DNA of 64,000 nucleotides from Bordetella pertussis 18323 (GTDB lineage: Bacteria; Pseudomonadota; Gammaproteobacteria; Burkholderiales; Burkholderiaceae_B): the NCBI RefSeq assembly GCF_000306945.1, contig NC_018518.1, positions 3,534,001 to 3,598,000 of the forward strand. The letters are read 5' to 3'. A model generated the notes under the pieces. It was not told where the DNA came from. It was given only the letters and a program-made list of their open reading frames with translations, and made no database searches. The first letter of the stretch is position 1. The number at the start of each line of letters is the position of its first letter. The position numbers and the translations under genes were made by a program. Positions 8,505 to 19,050 of the stretch are shown here, one piece after another.

Positions 8505-8948
8505 TCAGTGCTTGCGCGCGCGGCCGCGGCCGTCGGCGTATTCGGCATGGCAGGCTTCGACAAAGCTGCGCAGCATCTGTTCAAGCAGGCGTTTGTCGCG
8601 GGCGGCCAGTGCTTCGTACTGCGCACGCGCAATGGTCGTGAACGGCCACGGCGGCAGCGCGCGCGGCGGCGCTTCGCCACTGCCCGGTTCCATCAGGTAG
8701 TAAGCGCCGCCAGCGGGCGAAGCGCTGTAGTCGGCCAGGCTTTCCATCGAGCCCTTGCCGGTCTCCAGCCAGTCCAGGTTCACCTGCAGGGCGGCCGCCA
8801 GCTTGCGAACCGAACGGCTGGATTGCCGTTGGCCGTTCTCGTAGCTGGCTACCGCGCTTTGCGACAGGCCGCTGGCGCGCGCCAGATCCTGTTGCGTTAG
8901 CGAACGCAGTGCCCGCGCATGTTTCAATCGGTCTGAGAATGTCTTCAC
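8505..8948 (-). CDS. XRE-family transcriptional regulator
   Basis: A 147-residue DNA-binding protein with an HTH_3 domain at residues about 6-62 (LTQQDLARASGLSQSAVASY as the helix-turn-helix) and a C-terminal part of unknown fold rich in Pro, Ala and Arg. It is divergent from the response regulator at 9011 across 62 bases that carry a near-perfect palindrome at 8956-8973, so it probably controls both genes. The short length and lack of a peptidase or sensor domain suggest a simple repressor. Its ligand is unknown. Confidence 0.85.
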   Translation of the reverse strand: MKTFSDRLKHARALRSLTQQDLARASGLSQSAVASYENGQRQSSRSVRKLAAALQVNLDWLETGKGSMESLADYSASPAGGAYYLMEPGSGEAPPRALPPWPFTTIARAQYEALAARDKRLLEQMLRSFVEACHAEYADGRGRARKH

Positions 8949-8955
8949 GGCCTGA

Positions 8956-8973
8956 TTGAATCGTGCGAATCAA
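8956..8973. promoter_or_regulatory. Palindromic operator between XRE gene and response regulator
   Basis: TTGAATCG-TG-CGAATCAA has 7 of 8 matching positions in each arm and lies 8 bases from the XRE start and about 38 bases before the divergent gene. A degenerate version is found in the duplicate region at 8393-8410. It is the natural candidate for XRE binding. Confidence 0.6.
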
Positions 8974-9010
8974 GCACTATGGTGGTTGAATTTATTACGT
9001 TAGTGTTGAA

Positions 9011-9805
9011 ATGTCCACCTATTCCATTCCTGACGATTCCTGCGCCGGCCGCATATTGTTGGCGTTCAGCAGCGTGATGATCGAAGCGCGCGTCCAGCTC
9101 GAGGCTGGCTGGCGGCAGGCCGGCTGGATCGTCGACTGGTGCGAGGGCCAGCATGCGCTGGCGCGGCTGCTGGCCATGCACCCGCCCGATGCGGTGGCTC
9201 TGTGCGGCGTGGCCGGCACGCTGTCCGGCCTGGTTCGCACCACCCGCACCAGCGTGCCCGCCGCGGTGGTGGTGGCCTTGCTGTCCGAGGGCGGCCTGCC
9301 GGAGCGTATCGCCATGATGCGCGCCGGCGTCGACCTGTGCTGGCCGATCGAGACGCAGGTCGAAGAGGTGGCCGCGATGGTGGATGCGTTCGCGCGCCGG
9401 GGCACGGCCTCGGCCGCCGCGGCCAGCGCCTGGTACCTCAGCAATGCCGGCCGGGTCCTGGCCGGGCCTGGCGGCGTGCGCCTGCCCCTGACCGTCGCCG
9501 AGCGCGAGTTCATGGCGCGCTTGCTGGCCGCTCCCGGCCATCGCCTGGCGCGCCAGCAGCTTGCCTGCGGTTTCAGGCAGCGCGGCGTTCAGGATGGCGC
9601 GCCTGTCTCGTCCGAGGTGCTGCCTTCGTGGACGGCCAATTCTTCGCATGCCGCGTCGTATGACGCGGCCGCGGGCCTGTCGCGCAACGTCGACGTCATG
9701 GTCTCGCGTCTGCGCGCCAAGGCGCAGCGCATGGGCATCAATCTGCCCTTGCTGTCGGTGCGCCGCTGGGGGTACCTGTTCATCGCCGACAGCGACGCGG
9801 GCTGA
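9011..9805 (+). CDS. OmpR/PhoB-type response regulator with degenerate receiver
   Basis: The 264-residue protein has an N-terminal receiver-like alpha/beta domain (residues about 10-130) and a C-terminal winged helix (LTVAEREFMARLLAAPG, then RNVDVMVSRLRAKAQ and VRRWGYLF). Where the phosphoacceptor motif should read DLVLLD it reads DAVALCG, so the usual aspartate is absent, and no acidic pocket is evident at the N-terminus. The winged helix also has an insertion of about 30 residues between its first helices (GFRQRGVQDGAPVSSEV and following). No histidine kinase is adjacent. It probably acts without phosphorylation, under control of the divergent XRE protein. Confidence 0.82.
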   Translation: MSTYSIPDDSCAGRILLAFSSVMIEARVQLEAGWRQAGWIVDWCEGQHALARLLAMHPPDAVALCGVAGTLSGLVRTTRTSVPAAVVVALLSEGGLPERIAMMRAGVDLCWPIETQVEEVAAMVDAFARRGTASAAAASAWYLSNAGRVLAGPGGVRLPLTVAEREFMARLLAAPGHRLARQQLACGFRQRGVQDGAPVSSEVLPSWTANSSHAASYDAAAGLSRNVDVMVSRLRAKAQRMGINLPLLSVRRWGYLFIADSDAG

Positions 9806-9929
9806 CTTGCTGCGCGAAGCCGCCGCTCGTACTGCCTGATAAACAATCCGGGGCATCGGGCGCGCACGGAACTGGCCTACACCTGGCACGCCATGGACGG
9901 TCAGGAATACAGGACAAATCGGAGGGGCT

Positions 9930-9960
9930 TGTCCGGCATGTTGGTTGGTGTTGCCGGACA
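9930..9960 (-). terminator. Hairpin downstream of proB
   Basis: TGTCCGGCA and TGCCGGACA form a 9-base-pair stem around a 13-base loop, 11 bases past the proB stop codon. There is no strong U run, so it may be a weak terminator or an mRNA 3' stabiliser. The rest of 9806-9970 holds nothing I can assign. Confidence 0.5.
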
Positions 9961-9970
9961 GTCCAGCGGC

Positions 9971-11107
9971 TCAGGTGACGACCAGGTTGTCGCGGTGCAT
10001 CAGTTCCGGGTCTGTCATGCTGCCCAGGATGCGCGCGATCTGGCTCGACGGCTGGCGCAGGATGCGCCGGGTATCGGCCGACGAATAATTGATCAGGCCG
10101 CGCGCGCACTCGCGTCCATGCATGTCGACGCAGGCCACGACGTCGCCGCGCTCGAACTCGCCCTGGACTTCGGCCACGCCGATGGGCAGCAGGCTCTTGC
10201 CCTCGTGCAGCAGGGCATGCACGGCGCCATCATCGAGCACCACGCGGCCGCGCAGGCGCAGGTGGTCGGCCAGCCATTGCTTGCGCGCCGACCATACCGG
10301 CAGGACCGCGCGCAATTCCGTGCCGATGCATTCGCCTTGCGCCAGGCGGGTCAGCACATTGCGTTCGCGGCCTGATGCGATGACGGTATGGGCGCCGCTG
10401 TGGGCGGCCCGCTTGGCCGCCAGGATCTTGGTGAGCATGCCGCCGGTGCCCACGCCGCTGCCGGCGCCGCCGGCCATGGCTTCCAGGGCGGCATCGCCGG
10501 CTTGCGCATGCGCCACGAAGCGCGCGGCCGGGTCGCGGCGCGGGTCGGCTTCGTACAGGCCGCGCTGGTCGGTCAGGATGATGAGCGCATCGGCTTCGAT
10601 CAGGTTGGTGACCAGGGCGCCCAGGGTGTCGTTGTCGCCGAAGCGGATTTCGTCGGTGACGACGGTGTCGTTTTCGTTGACGATGGGCACTACGCCCAGG
10701 CGCAGCAGGGCGAACAGGGTCGAGCGCGCATTCAGGTAGCGGTGCCGGTCGGCCAGGTCTTCGTGGGTGAGCAGGATCTGCGCGGTGCGCAGGCCGAACT
10801 CGGCGAAGGCGGCTTCGTAAGCCTGGCACAGGCCCATCTGGCCCACGGCGGCGGCGGCCTGCAATTCGTGCATGGCCGAAGGGCGCTTGCGCCAGCCCAG
10901 CCGCGCCATGCCTTCGGCAATGGCGCCGCTGGAAACCAGCACGACCTGCTTGCCCTGCTGGTGCAGGGAGGCGATCTGGGCTGCCCAGTGGCCTACCGCG
11001 GCGCGATCGAGGCCCCGGCCTTCGTTGGTGACCAGCGAGGAACCCACTTTGGCGACCAGCCGATTGGCCGCGGAAATGACAGAAACGGCAGAGGTTTGGG
11101 CAGTCAT
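9971..11107 (-). CDS. proB: Glutamate 5-kinase
   Basis: First enzyme of proline synthesis; it phosphorylates glutamate to gamma-glutamyl phosphate. The 378-residue protein has an amino-acid kinase domain ([52 protein letters not shown]) and a C-terminal PUA domain ([20 protein letters not shown]). The start MTAQTSAV at 11105-11107 is chosen because the upstream frame reads through the obgE tail region and is unlike the family. It follows obgE on the same strand after 70 bases, the usual order in this group. Confidence 0.95.
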   Translation of the reverse strand: MTAQTSAVSVISAANRLVAKVGSSLVTNEGRGLDRAAVGHWAAQIASLHQQGKQVVLVSSGAIAEGMARLGWRKRPSAMHELQAAAAVGQMGLCQAYEAAFAEFGLRTAQILLTHEDLADRHRYLNARSTLFALLRLGVVPIVNENDTVVTDEIRFGDNDTLGALVTNLIEADALIILTDQRGLYEADPRRDPAARFVAHAQAGDAALEAMAGGAGSGVGTGGMLTKILAAKRAAHSGAHTVIASGRERNVLTRLAQGECIGTELRAVLPVWSARKQWLADHLRLRGRVVLDDGAVHALLHEGKSLLPIGVAEVQGEFERGDVVACVDMHGRECARGLINYSSADTRRILRQPSSQIARILGSMTDPELMHRDNLVVT

Positions 11108-11177
11108 GGCGATGACCGGCGTGGCGTTTCGAGGGCTGCCGCGCGATGCGCGGCGGGTGACGGAGTGCGGGAAAGGG

Positions 11178-12323
<1,146 letters not shown>

Positions 12324-12404
12324 CTATTCGGTGTCTGCCCGCCAGGCGGGCGGATGTTGCGCCGCGGCGGCGCGGCCGTGCGGTTCCGGCTATTCTGCCT
12401 GAAA

Positions 12405-12434
12405 ACAAAAAGCCCTGCCGCGTGCGGCAGGGCT
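12405..12434 (-). terminator. Intrinsic terminator of rplU-rpmA
   Basis: On the minus strand AGCCCTGCCG-CACG-CGGCAGGGCT is followed by TTTTTGTTTTC, a textbook rho-independent terminator. It lies just past rpmA and before obgE, so obgE likely has its own promoter in the 93-base gap or relies on read-through. Confidence 0.92.
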
Positions 12435-12460
12435 CGCCGTTCCGGGGAACGCGCAGCCGA

Positions 12461-12721
12461 TTACTCGGCGGCGACCACCGAGACGGTGGGTTTGTTCAGG
12501 GCGCCCTTGACGCTGAAGTGCACCTTGCCGTTGGCCAGGGCAAACAGGGTGTGGTCCTTGCCCACGCCGACGTTCACGCCGGGGTGAAAGCGGGTGCCAC
12601 GCTGGCGCACGATGATCGAGCCAGCCAGGATGCTTTGGCCGCCATACACCTTGACGCCCAGTCGTTTCGATTCCGAGTCGCGGCCGTTCCGGGTAGAACC
12701 GCCGCCCTTTTTCTGTGCCAT
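12461..12721 (-). CDS. rpmA: 50S ribosomal protein L27
   Basis: The 86-residue protein starts [16 protein letters not shown] and contains [15 protein letters not shown], the L27 signature. L27 sits near the peptidyl-transferase centre with its N-terminal tail reaching the P site. It lies 33 bases downstream of rplU in the conserved rplU-rpmA operon. Confidence 0.97.
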
Positions 12722-12754
12722 GTTTAGCTCCTGCTAATTAGGTACCGGGCCGTA

Positions 12755-13066
12755 TCAAGCCGTGATGGCTTCGATGCGGATCTCGGTGTAGTTCTGACGG
12801 TGGCCTTGGTGCTTCTGGTAGTGCTTGCGACGGCGCATCTTGAAGATCTTGATCTTGTCGTGCCGGCCATGTGCAAGAACCGTCGCCTTGACCACGGCGC
12901 CGGAGACGAGCGGCGTGCCAACTTTCAGCTGGTCGCCTTCGCCCACGGACAGCACTTGGTCCAGGGTGATTTCTTGCCCAATGTCAGCAGGTATCTGTTC
13001 TACCTTGAGTTTTTCGCCGGTGGCAACGCGATACTGCTTGCCGCCGGTTTTTATGACCGCGTACAT
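12755..13066 (-). CDS. rplU: 50S ribosomal protein L21
   Basis: The 103-residue protein reads [20 protein letters not shown] and ends in the [16 protein letters not shown] basic tail typical of L21, which binds 23S rRNA. The frame continues far upstream without a stop, but the family start is the ATG at 13064-13066 preceded by AAGGATATATCCC. A good promoter about 175 bases upstream gives it a long leader. Confidence 0.97.
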   Translation of the reverse strand: MYAVIKTGGKQYRVATGEKLKVEQIPADIGQEITLDQVLSVGEGDQLKVGTPLVSGAVVKATVLAHGRHDKIKIFKMRRRKHYQKHQGHRQNYTEIRIEAITA

Positions 13067-13290
13067 GGGATATATCCTTAAATTGAAATGTGGATTGCAG
13101 GCATTTGCATGGCCTGCGGTGCAACACTGGCTCTCGCAAGGTGCGCAAGGCTTGGCCGGCGCACCCGCGTGTTTCCCAGTAATGCCCATCCAGGCACCGT
13201 GCGGTGCGGGCAATCCAGGCGCAATTCGGCCAAAGACCGAATCGACGATTCTAGTCCGCGCCTGTGGAAAAGTCAAAAAGCCGTGCTGGG
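13067..13290 (-). promoter_or_regulatory. rplU-rpmA promoter and long 5' leader
   Basis: On the minus strand TTGACT (13271-13276) and TAGAAT (13248-13253) are separated by 17 bases, a strong sigma-70 promoter. Transcription would start near 13241, giving a leader of about 175 bases before rplU. The leader contains several possible stems (for example GCAGGC/GCCTGC and GGTGCGC/GCGCACC), as in autoregulated ribosomal operons, but I have not folded it. The remaining spacer to 13490 holds the upstream region of the divergent hydrolase gene, with no further signal seen. Confidence 0.75.
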
Positions 13291-13490
13291 CTAAGGGCTT
13301 AGGGCGGCGGGAGAGGGCTGCGGCGGCCCGCGCGCTGTGGCGTGCGGGCCACAGGCGCGGCGTCCAATCGCCGCGGGCGCGGTCTTGCGCGGCGCCGGGT
13401 GCGGCCCTAGACTCGCGCGATTCTTCCTGGCGGCCCTGCCGTTTGCAACGGCCCGGCGATGCCCCGGCGTCCTCTTGGAGATTGCTGGCC

Positions 13491-14639
13491 ATGGCGGTAC
13501 CTCATGACGACTTGCCCGAAGACCTGGAGCGCGCCTTGCTGGTTGGCCGCGTGTGGCAGCCGGCGCCCGTCGACGGGCCATGCGTGGTGGCGGTGCGGGG
13601 CGGGCGGCTGTACGACCTGACCGCGGTGACGCCGACGCTGGCCGACCTGCTCGATCGCGGCGACCGCGTTGCGCTGGCGCGCAATGCCGCCGGCGAATGC
13701 CTGGGGCCGGCGGCCGATTGGCTGGCCGGCCGCGCCGCCGGGGCGATGCTGGCCCCGTGCGACCTGCAGCCGGTCAAGGCCGCCGGCGCGACCTTCGCGG
13801 CCAGCCTGGTCGAGCGGATAGGCGCGGAACAGGCCGGCGGCGACGCCGGTCGCGCCGCGGCGGTGCGCGAGCGCATCGCCGGGCTGATCGGCACCGACCT
13901 GTCGCAGTTGCGGCCGGGTTCGCCCGAGGCGGCGCGCCTGAAGGCCGTCCTGTGGGCGCGGGGAATGTGGTCGCCATATCTCGAAGTGGGACTCGGCCCC
14001 GATGCCGAGGTGTTTTCCAAGGCGCCGCCCATGGCCTCGGTGGGATATGGGTCCTGGATCGGGCTGTTGCCGGAGTCCGAGTGGAACAACCCGGAGCCGG
14101 AGATCGTGCTGGCGGTGGACGCGCGCGGCCAGGCGGTGGGCGCGACCCTGGGCAACGACGTCAACCTGCACGATGTCGAGGCGCGCAGCGCGCTGCTGCA
14201 GAACCGGGCCAAGGACAACAACGGCTCGTGTGCCATGGGGCCGTTCGTGCGCCTGTTCGACGCCAGCTACGGACTGGGCGATGTGCGCCGCGCCGACGTG
14301 CGGCTGCGCATCGAGGGGCAGGAGGACGGTTTCGTGCTGGACGCCACGAGCCACATGCGCGAGATCAGCCGCGACCCGCTCGAACTGGTGCGCCAGACCT
14401 GCGGCGGCCATCATCAGTATCCGGATGGGTTTATGCTTTTCCTTGGCACCATGTTTTCGCCCACCCAGGACCGCGCCGCCGCCGGCCGCGGTTTCACGCA
14501 CCGCCCGGGCGACCTGGTACGCATTGCCTCGCCGCGGCTGGGGGCGCTGGTCAATCGCGTAGGCCTGGCCACCGCCATCGCGCCCTGGACGTTCGGCGTG
14601 CGGGCGCTCTATGCCAATCTGCGCCGCCGTGGCCTGTAG
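13491..14639 (+). CDS. Fumarylacetoacetate hydrolase family protein
   Basis: The 382-residue cytoplasmic protein carries the FAH C-terminal fold. The metal-binding region includes [18 protein letters not shown], followed by [20 protein letters not shown] and [11 protein letters not shown]. Relatives hydrolyse or dehydrate acyl-pyruvates and sugar acids; some are 2-keto-3-deoxy acid dehydratases. The start at 13491 follows CTTGGAG by about ten bases; the frame is open upstream without resemblance to the family. It is divergent from rplU and precedes ispB on the same strand. The substrate is not predictable from sequence. Confidence 0.85.
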   Translation: MAVPHDDLPEDLERALLVGRVWQPAPVDGPCVVAVRGGRLYDLTAVTPTLADLLDRGDRVALARNAAGECLGPAADWLAGRAAGAMLAPCDLQPVKAAGATFAASLVERIGAEQAGGDAGRAAAVRERIAGLIGTDLSQLRPGSPEAARLKAVLWARGMWSPYLEVGLGPDAEVFSKAPPMASVGYGSWIGLLPESEWNNPEPEIVLAVDARGQAVGATLGNDVNLHDVEARSALLQNRAKDNNGSCAMGPFVRLFDASYGLGDVRRADVRLRIEGQEDGFVLDATSHMREISRDPLELVRQTCGGHHQYPDGFMLFLGTMFSPTQDRAAAGRGFTHRPGDLVRIASPRLGALVNRVGLATAIAPWTFGVRALYANLRRRGL

Positions 14640-14665
14640 CGGTCCGGCGGGTCCTGGGCAGACCG

Positions 14666-14671
14666 TATAAT
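14666..14671 (+). promoter_or_regulatory. Possible -10 element of ispB
   Basis: A perfect TATAAT sits 83 bases before the ispB start in an otherwise GC-rich spacer. No convincing -35 hexamer lies at the right distance, so this may be an extended or activator-dependent promoter. Confidence 0.45.
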
Positions 14672-14753
14672 TCGGCCGACGTGTGCCGGCGCTGCGTGCG
14701 CCGGGTATGAGTGTGCGAGCCGCCGGCCGGCTCCCTTACCTGTCGGATACGCC

Positions 14754-15719
14754 TTGAATCTCCCTGAGTTGATTGCCCCTATTGCCGACGACATGAAGGC
14801 TGTCGACGCGGTCATCCGCGACCGGCTGAATTCCGATGTCGTGCTGATCCGCACCATCGGCGACTACATCATCGGCGCCGGCGGCAAGCGCATGCGGCCC
14901 GCCATGGTGCTGATGGTGGCGCGCGCGCTCGGCTACCAGGGCACGCACCACCAGTTGCTGGCCGCGGTCGTCGAGTTCATCCACACCGCCACGCTGCTGC
15001 ATGACGACGTGGTCGACGAGTCGGACCTGCGCCGTGGCCGCGACACGGCCAACGCCGTGTTCGGCAACGCCGCCAGCGTGCTGGTGGGCGATTACCTGTA
15101 TTCGCGTTCGTTCGAGATGATGGTCGAGGCCGACTCGATGCGCATCATGCAGATCCTGTCGCAGGCCACCACGGTGATCGCCGAAGGCGAGGTGCTGCAG
15201 CTGCTCAACGTGCACGACCCCGATGTGTCGCAGGAGCGCTACCTGCAGGTGGTGCGCTACAAGACCGCCAAGCTGTTCGAGGCCGCAGCCCAGGTCGGCG
15301 CGGTGCTGGCTGGCGCCAGCCCCGAGCAGGAGACCGCCGCGGCCGCCTATGGGCGCCACGTCGGCACCGCCTTCCAGCTGGTCGACGACGTGCTGGACTA
15401 CAGCGGCGATGCCCACGCCTTGGGCAAGAACGTGGGCGACGACCTGCGCGAGGGCAAGCCCACGCTGCCCCTGATCCGCGTCATGGAGACGGGCACGCCC
15501 GAGCAGCGCGAGCTGATCCGCGAGGCGATCAAGACCGGCCAGGCCGACTTCGCCGCGGTGGCCCAGGCCATCCAGGCCACCGACGCCCTGGCGCATGCGC
15601 GCCAGGCCGCCGAAAACGAGGCCGAACTTGCCCGACAGGCGCTGTCGGCCTTCCCGGTTTCCCTTTATCAAAAATCTCTGCTAGAATTCTGCGCTTTCGC
15701 GGTGAATAGAGATCGTTGA
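14754..15719 (+). CDS. ispB: Octaprenyl diphosphate synthase
   Basis: Trans-prenyltransferase that extends farnesyl diphosphate to the ubiquinone side-chain precursor. The 321-residue protein has both aspartate-rich motifs, LLHDDVVDESD and FQLVDDVLDYSGD, plus GGKRMRP and the C-terminal NRDR. It begins with TTG: the sequence from that codon, (M)NLPELIAPIADDMKAVD, aligns in place with known IspB N-termini (MNLEKINELTAQDM in E. coli), so TTG is preferred over the later ATG at 14793. The tRNA-Pro gene lies 46 bases downstream. Confidence 0.94.
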   Translation: MNLPELIAPIADDMKAVDAVIRDRLNSDVVLIRTIGDYIIGAGGKRMRPAMVLMVARALGYQGTHHQLLAAVVEFIHTATLLHDDVVDESDLRRGRDTANAVFGNAASVLVGDYLYSRSFEMMVEADSMRIMQILSQATTVIAEGEVLQLLNVHDPDVSQERYLQVVRYKTAKLFEAAAQVGAVLAGASPEQETAAAAYGRHVGTAFQLVDDVLDYSGDAHALGKNVGDDLREGKPTLPLIRVMETGTPEQRELIREAIKTGQADFAAVAQAIQATDALAHARQAAENEAELARQALSAFPVSLYQKSLLEFCAFAVNRDR

Positions 15720-15765
15720 TCGAAATCCAGGCGCCGGGGAAGAAAAAAAGCAAGACAGCAAGAAT

Positions 15766-15842
<77 letters not shown>

Positions 15843-15921
15843 ACTTCCGTTGGTCGAATTTCCCGGGTGGCGCCATGTGCGTTGCCAGCCCACAAGCCGT
15901 ACAGCGAAGGGGCGCATAGCG

Positions 15922-15956
15922 AAAGCCGATACCGCAAACGTGGTGTCGGCTTTTTT
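15922..15956 (+). terminator. Terminator after tRNA-Pro
   Basis: AAAGCCGATACC and GGTGTCGGCTTT form an imperfect 12-base-pair stem with an 8-base loop, followed by six T at 15951-15956. It ends the ispB/tRNA-Pro transcript and faces the convergent LysR gene. Confidence 0.88.
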
Positions 15957-15987
15957 GCGTTCGCGCCGCGTCTTCGGCGCGGCGGGC

Positions 15988-16854
15988 TCAGCCCGCCTGG
16001 CGCCGCGCCCGCTTGCGGCCGGCGCTGATTTCATAGCATTCGCAGAAGGTCTGGGCCAGCAGGCTCAGCGGGCTGCTGGACGGATACACCAGGTACGTCG
16101 AGAAGCGGATGTCCGGCGCGAACGGCTTGATGGCGATGTCCAGCGAGCGAAAGCCGTCGGCCACGTCCGGGTTGGCGATGCTCACGCCCAGTCCCAGGCC
16201 GACCATGTGGCAGATGGCGGCGGCGAAGACCTTGTCGATTTCCTTGCGCATGGCGTCGTTGGGCGAAAGCGATAGAAAGCGCTCGCCGGCCAGGTCCGCC
16301 GGCGCGAGGGCGCGCGGCATCCCGGCCAGCCGGTGGCCGGCCGGGACGATGCATACGCCCAGCGCTTCGCTGGCCACGTGGTGGCCGATGCCGGGGCTGC
16401 TGAATATGTCCGAGGCCACGCCGATGTCGCTATAGCCCGCGGCGGTCCATTGGCAGACCGTGATCGAGTCGGCCACGTGCATGGACACCGTGACGTCGGG
16501 GAAGCGCTCGGCGAACAGCTGCATGGCCTCGGGTACCGTGACCAGGGCGGGCGAGGGCACGGCCGAGATGTGCAGGTGGCCGGTGCCGCGCCTGCGCAGG
16601 GTGGCGGCGGAGCTTTCCAGGCTGCGCAGGCCCGCGAACGTCATCTCGACGTCGCGAAAGAACACCTCGCCTTCGCGCGTGGGCACCAGCTTGCCGGCCA
16701 CGCGCTCGAACAGGCGCAACCCGATGCGCGCCTCCAGCTGGGCGATGACCCGGCTGACGTTGGGCTGCGTGGTATGCAGGTCCTTGGCCGCCTGTGTCAT
16801 GGAGCGCGTCAGCATGACTGCCCGGAAAGTCTCGACCTGGCGAAAGTTCAGCAT
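15988..16854 (-). CDS. LysR-family regulator divergent from hydantoinase operon
   Basis: The 288-residue protein has the N-terminal LysR winged helix (LNFRQVETFRAVMLTRSMTQ, then HTTQPNVSRVIAQLEARIG) and a C-terminal effector domain. It is divergent from the hydantoinase-type genes beginning at 16985 across 130 bases, the usual layout for a LysR activator of the neighbouring operon. The spacer contains TCATAT repeats at both ends. The effector is unknown, but a cyclic amide or amino-acid derivative would fit the neighbours. Confidence 0.88.
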   Translation of the reverse strand: MLNFRQVETFRAVMLTRSMTQAAKDLHTTQPNVSRVIAQLEARIGLRLFERVAGKLVPTREGEVFFRDVEMTFAGLRSLESSAATLRRRGTGHLHISAVPSPALVTVPEAMQLFAERFPDVTVSMHVADSITVCQWTAAGYSDIGVASDIFSSPGIGHHVASEALGVCIVPAGHRLAGMPRALAPADLAGERFLSLSPNDAMRKEIDKVFAAAICHMVGLGLGVSIANPDVADGFRSLDIAIKPFAPDIRFSTYLVYPSSSPLSLLAQTFCECYEISAGRKRARRQAG

Positions 16855-16984
16855 GGGTCATATCAATTTTGCATGGACCATGATGATAATCCAATTAGTC
16901 ATATGGGGTGCGAGTCCATAACATGGCCGCATCGACATCAGGGAGGCCGCCACCGGGCCTCCCGACTTTAAGGAACGTGCCCCA

Positions 16985-19033
16985 ATGAGCCTTCGGATCG
17001 GAGTGGACATCGGCGGGTCCTTCGCGGACTTTGCCGTGCTGGATGAATCCACGCGAACAATTCAAACCCTGAAAGTCTTCTCCCGCCCGGACGCGCCGGG
17101 CAGCGAGGTCCTGGCTGGCATCGAGCAGCTGAAGGCGCGGCATGGCCTGGATCCGGCCCAGGTGTCGTACTTCACGCACGGCACGACGGTGGGGGTCAAC
17201 GCCGTGGTGCAGCGCCGCGGCTTGAAGCTGGCGCTGATCACCACGCGCAACTTCGAGGACGTGCTGGACATCGGCCGGCTGAAGATTCCCGACATGTACC
17301 ACCTCATGTCCAAGCGGCCGGCGCCGCTGATTTCGCGCGACCGGGTGTTCGGCGTGGACGAACGGCTGGGCGCCGATGGCAGCGTGGTCGCGCCGGTGGA
17401 CGAGGCCAGCGTGCTGGCGGCGGCCGAGGCGCTGCGCGAGGCCGGCTGCGAAGGCGTGGTCGTCTCGCTGCTGCATGCCTACCGCAACCCGGCCCATGAA
17501 CGGCAGGTCAAGGCGATCCTGCAGCGCGCGCTGCCGGGAATGTTCGTGTCCTGCTCGCATGAGGTCTGGCCGATCATCCGCGAATACGAACGTACGCTGA
17601 CCGCCACCATCGGCGGCTATGTGCAGCCGCGCGTCTCGCATTACCTGGAAAGCCTGCAGGGCGCGCTGCGCGAGAGCGGGGTGCCGGTGGACCTCAAGGT
17701 CACCAAGTCCAACGGCGGCGTGATGAGCGCCGAGCATGGCAAGGCCAATTGCGTACAGATGATCCTGTCGGGCACCGCCTCGGGGGTGATCGGCGCGGCC
17801 TACATCGCCGATCTGTGCCATATCCCGAACTGCATGAGCCTGGATATCGGCGGCACGACTGCCGATATCGCCCTGATCGTCGACGGCAAGCCGCAGTTCG
17901 CCACGGGCGAGTACATCGGCGACTTCCAGATCCATATTCCCTCGGTATCGGTGTCGTCGGTGGGCGACGGCGGCGGGTCGATCGCCTGGGTGGACGAACT
18001 GGGCGTGCTGAAGGTGGGGCACCAGAGCGCGGGTTCCACGCCCGGGCCGGTGTGCTACGGCAAGGGCGGCACCCAACCCACCATTACCGACGCGTTCGCG
18101 GTCATGGGCGTGATCGGCTCGCAGCAACTGGGCTACAACGCGGTCCAGGTCGACGTCGAGGCGGCGCGCCGGCCGATCGAGCCGCTGGCCGAAAAACTGG
18201 GCACCGACGTGCTGCGGACCGCCGAGGCCATCGTCAACGTGTCGGTGTCCAGCATGTACGCGGGCGTGAGCCGGGTGATTTCGCGCTTCGGCATCGATCC
18301 GCGCGTGTTCAGCCTGATGCCGTTCGGCGGCGCCGGCCCGATGCTGGCCTGCTACCTGGCCAAGGCCCTGAAGGTGCAGAAACTGCTGGTACCCACCACG
18401 CCGGGCGTGCTGAGCGCGCTGGGCGGGCTGATCGCGGATGTGAAGAACGATTTCGTGCGCACCACGTACTGCGACCTCAATGCCGCCACCGTGGGCTCGC
18501 TGGCCCAGGCGGCCAGCGAGCTGGAGGCGCAGGCACGCGCGTGGCTGGTGGCCGAGGTCGGCACCGACGCGGACGCCGAGATCGATATTTCCGCCGACAT
18601 GCGTTATCGCGGCCAGTCGTTCGAGATCGATACCCCGGTCGAGCGGGCATGGCTGGAGGCGGGCGCCATCGACAGCCTGAGCCAGGCCTTTCACAAGGAG
18701 CACGAACGGCTGTACGGGCACGGCGACGCCAGCGCGGGCGTGCAGGTCGTGGCGATGCGGCTGGTCATTACGTCCAGGACGCCCAAGCCCGAGCTCAACC
18801 ATATCGCCCAGGGCGCCGGCGTGCCGCCGCGCGAATCCACCCTGCGCATCTGGCTGGAGGGCCAGTACCGCGACGTGCCGCTGTACCGGTGCGAGAAGCT
18901 GCTGGCCGGCCAGGCCTTCAGCGGTCCCGCCATCGTGGCCCAGGACGATTGCACCACCTGCGTGCTGCCCGGCTTCGACGCGCGCGTCGATACCTACGGC
19001 AACCTGGAACTCACCGCGCTCGCGCTGAACTGA
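16985..19033 (+). CDS. Hydantoinase A/oxoprolinase family protein
   Basis: ATP-dependent ring-opening subunit of the HyuA family, which includes N-methylhydantoinase A, the 5-oxoprolinase N-terminal half and acetone carboxylase subunits. The 682-residue protein has the actin-like ATP-binding start MSLRIGVDIGGSFADFAVLD, a second block SLDIGGTTADIALIVDG, and GGAGPMLACYLAKAL. The partner HyuB-like gene begins 17 bases after its stop. Substrate class (hydantoin, oxoproline or ketone) cannot be fixed from sequence. Confidence 0.9.
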   Translation: MSLRIGVDIGGSFADFAVLDESTRTIQTLKVFSRPDAPGSEVLAGIEQLKARHGLDPAQVSYFTHGTTVGVNAVVQRRGLKLALITTRNFEDVLDIGRLKIPDMYHLMSKRPAPLISRDRVFGVDERLGADGSVVAPVDEASVLAAAEALREAGCEGVVVSLLHAYRNPAHERQVKAILQRALPGMFVSCSHEVWPIIREYERTLTATIGGYVQPRVSHYLESLQGALRESGVPVDLKVTKSNGGVMSAEHGKANCVQMILSGTASGVIGAAYIADLCHIPNCMSLDIGGTTADIALIVDGKPQFATGEYIGDFQIHIPSVSVSSVGDGGGSIAWVDELGVLKVGHQSAGSTPGPVCYGKGGTQPTITDAFAVMGVIGSQQLGYNAVQVDVEAARRPIEPLAEKLGTDVLRTAEAIVNVSVSSMYAGVSRVISRFGIDPRVFSLMPFGGAGPMLACYLAKALKVQKLLVPTTPGVLSALGGLIADVKNDFVRTTYCDLNAATVGSLAQAASELEAQARAWLVAEVGTDADAEIDISADMRYRGQSFEIDTPVERAWLEAGAIDSLSQAFHKEHERLYGHGDASAGVQVVAMRLVITSRTPKPELNHIAQGAGVPPRESTLRIWLEGQYRDVPLYRCEKLLAGQAFSGPAIVAQDDCTTCVLPGFDARVDTYGNLELTALALN

Positions 19034-19050
19034 CCTGGACAGGGCATCAC

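Noticed and set aside
8424..8900. Plus-strand ORF starting beside the duplicated promoter
   Set aside because: It runs antisense to the XRE gene and has no recognisable protein features; the ATG is simply part of the duplicated segment.
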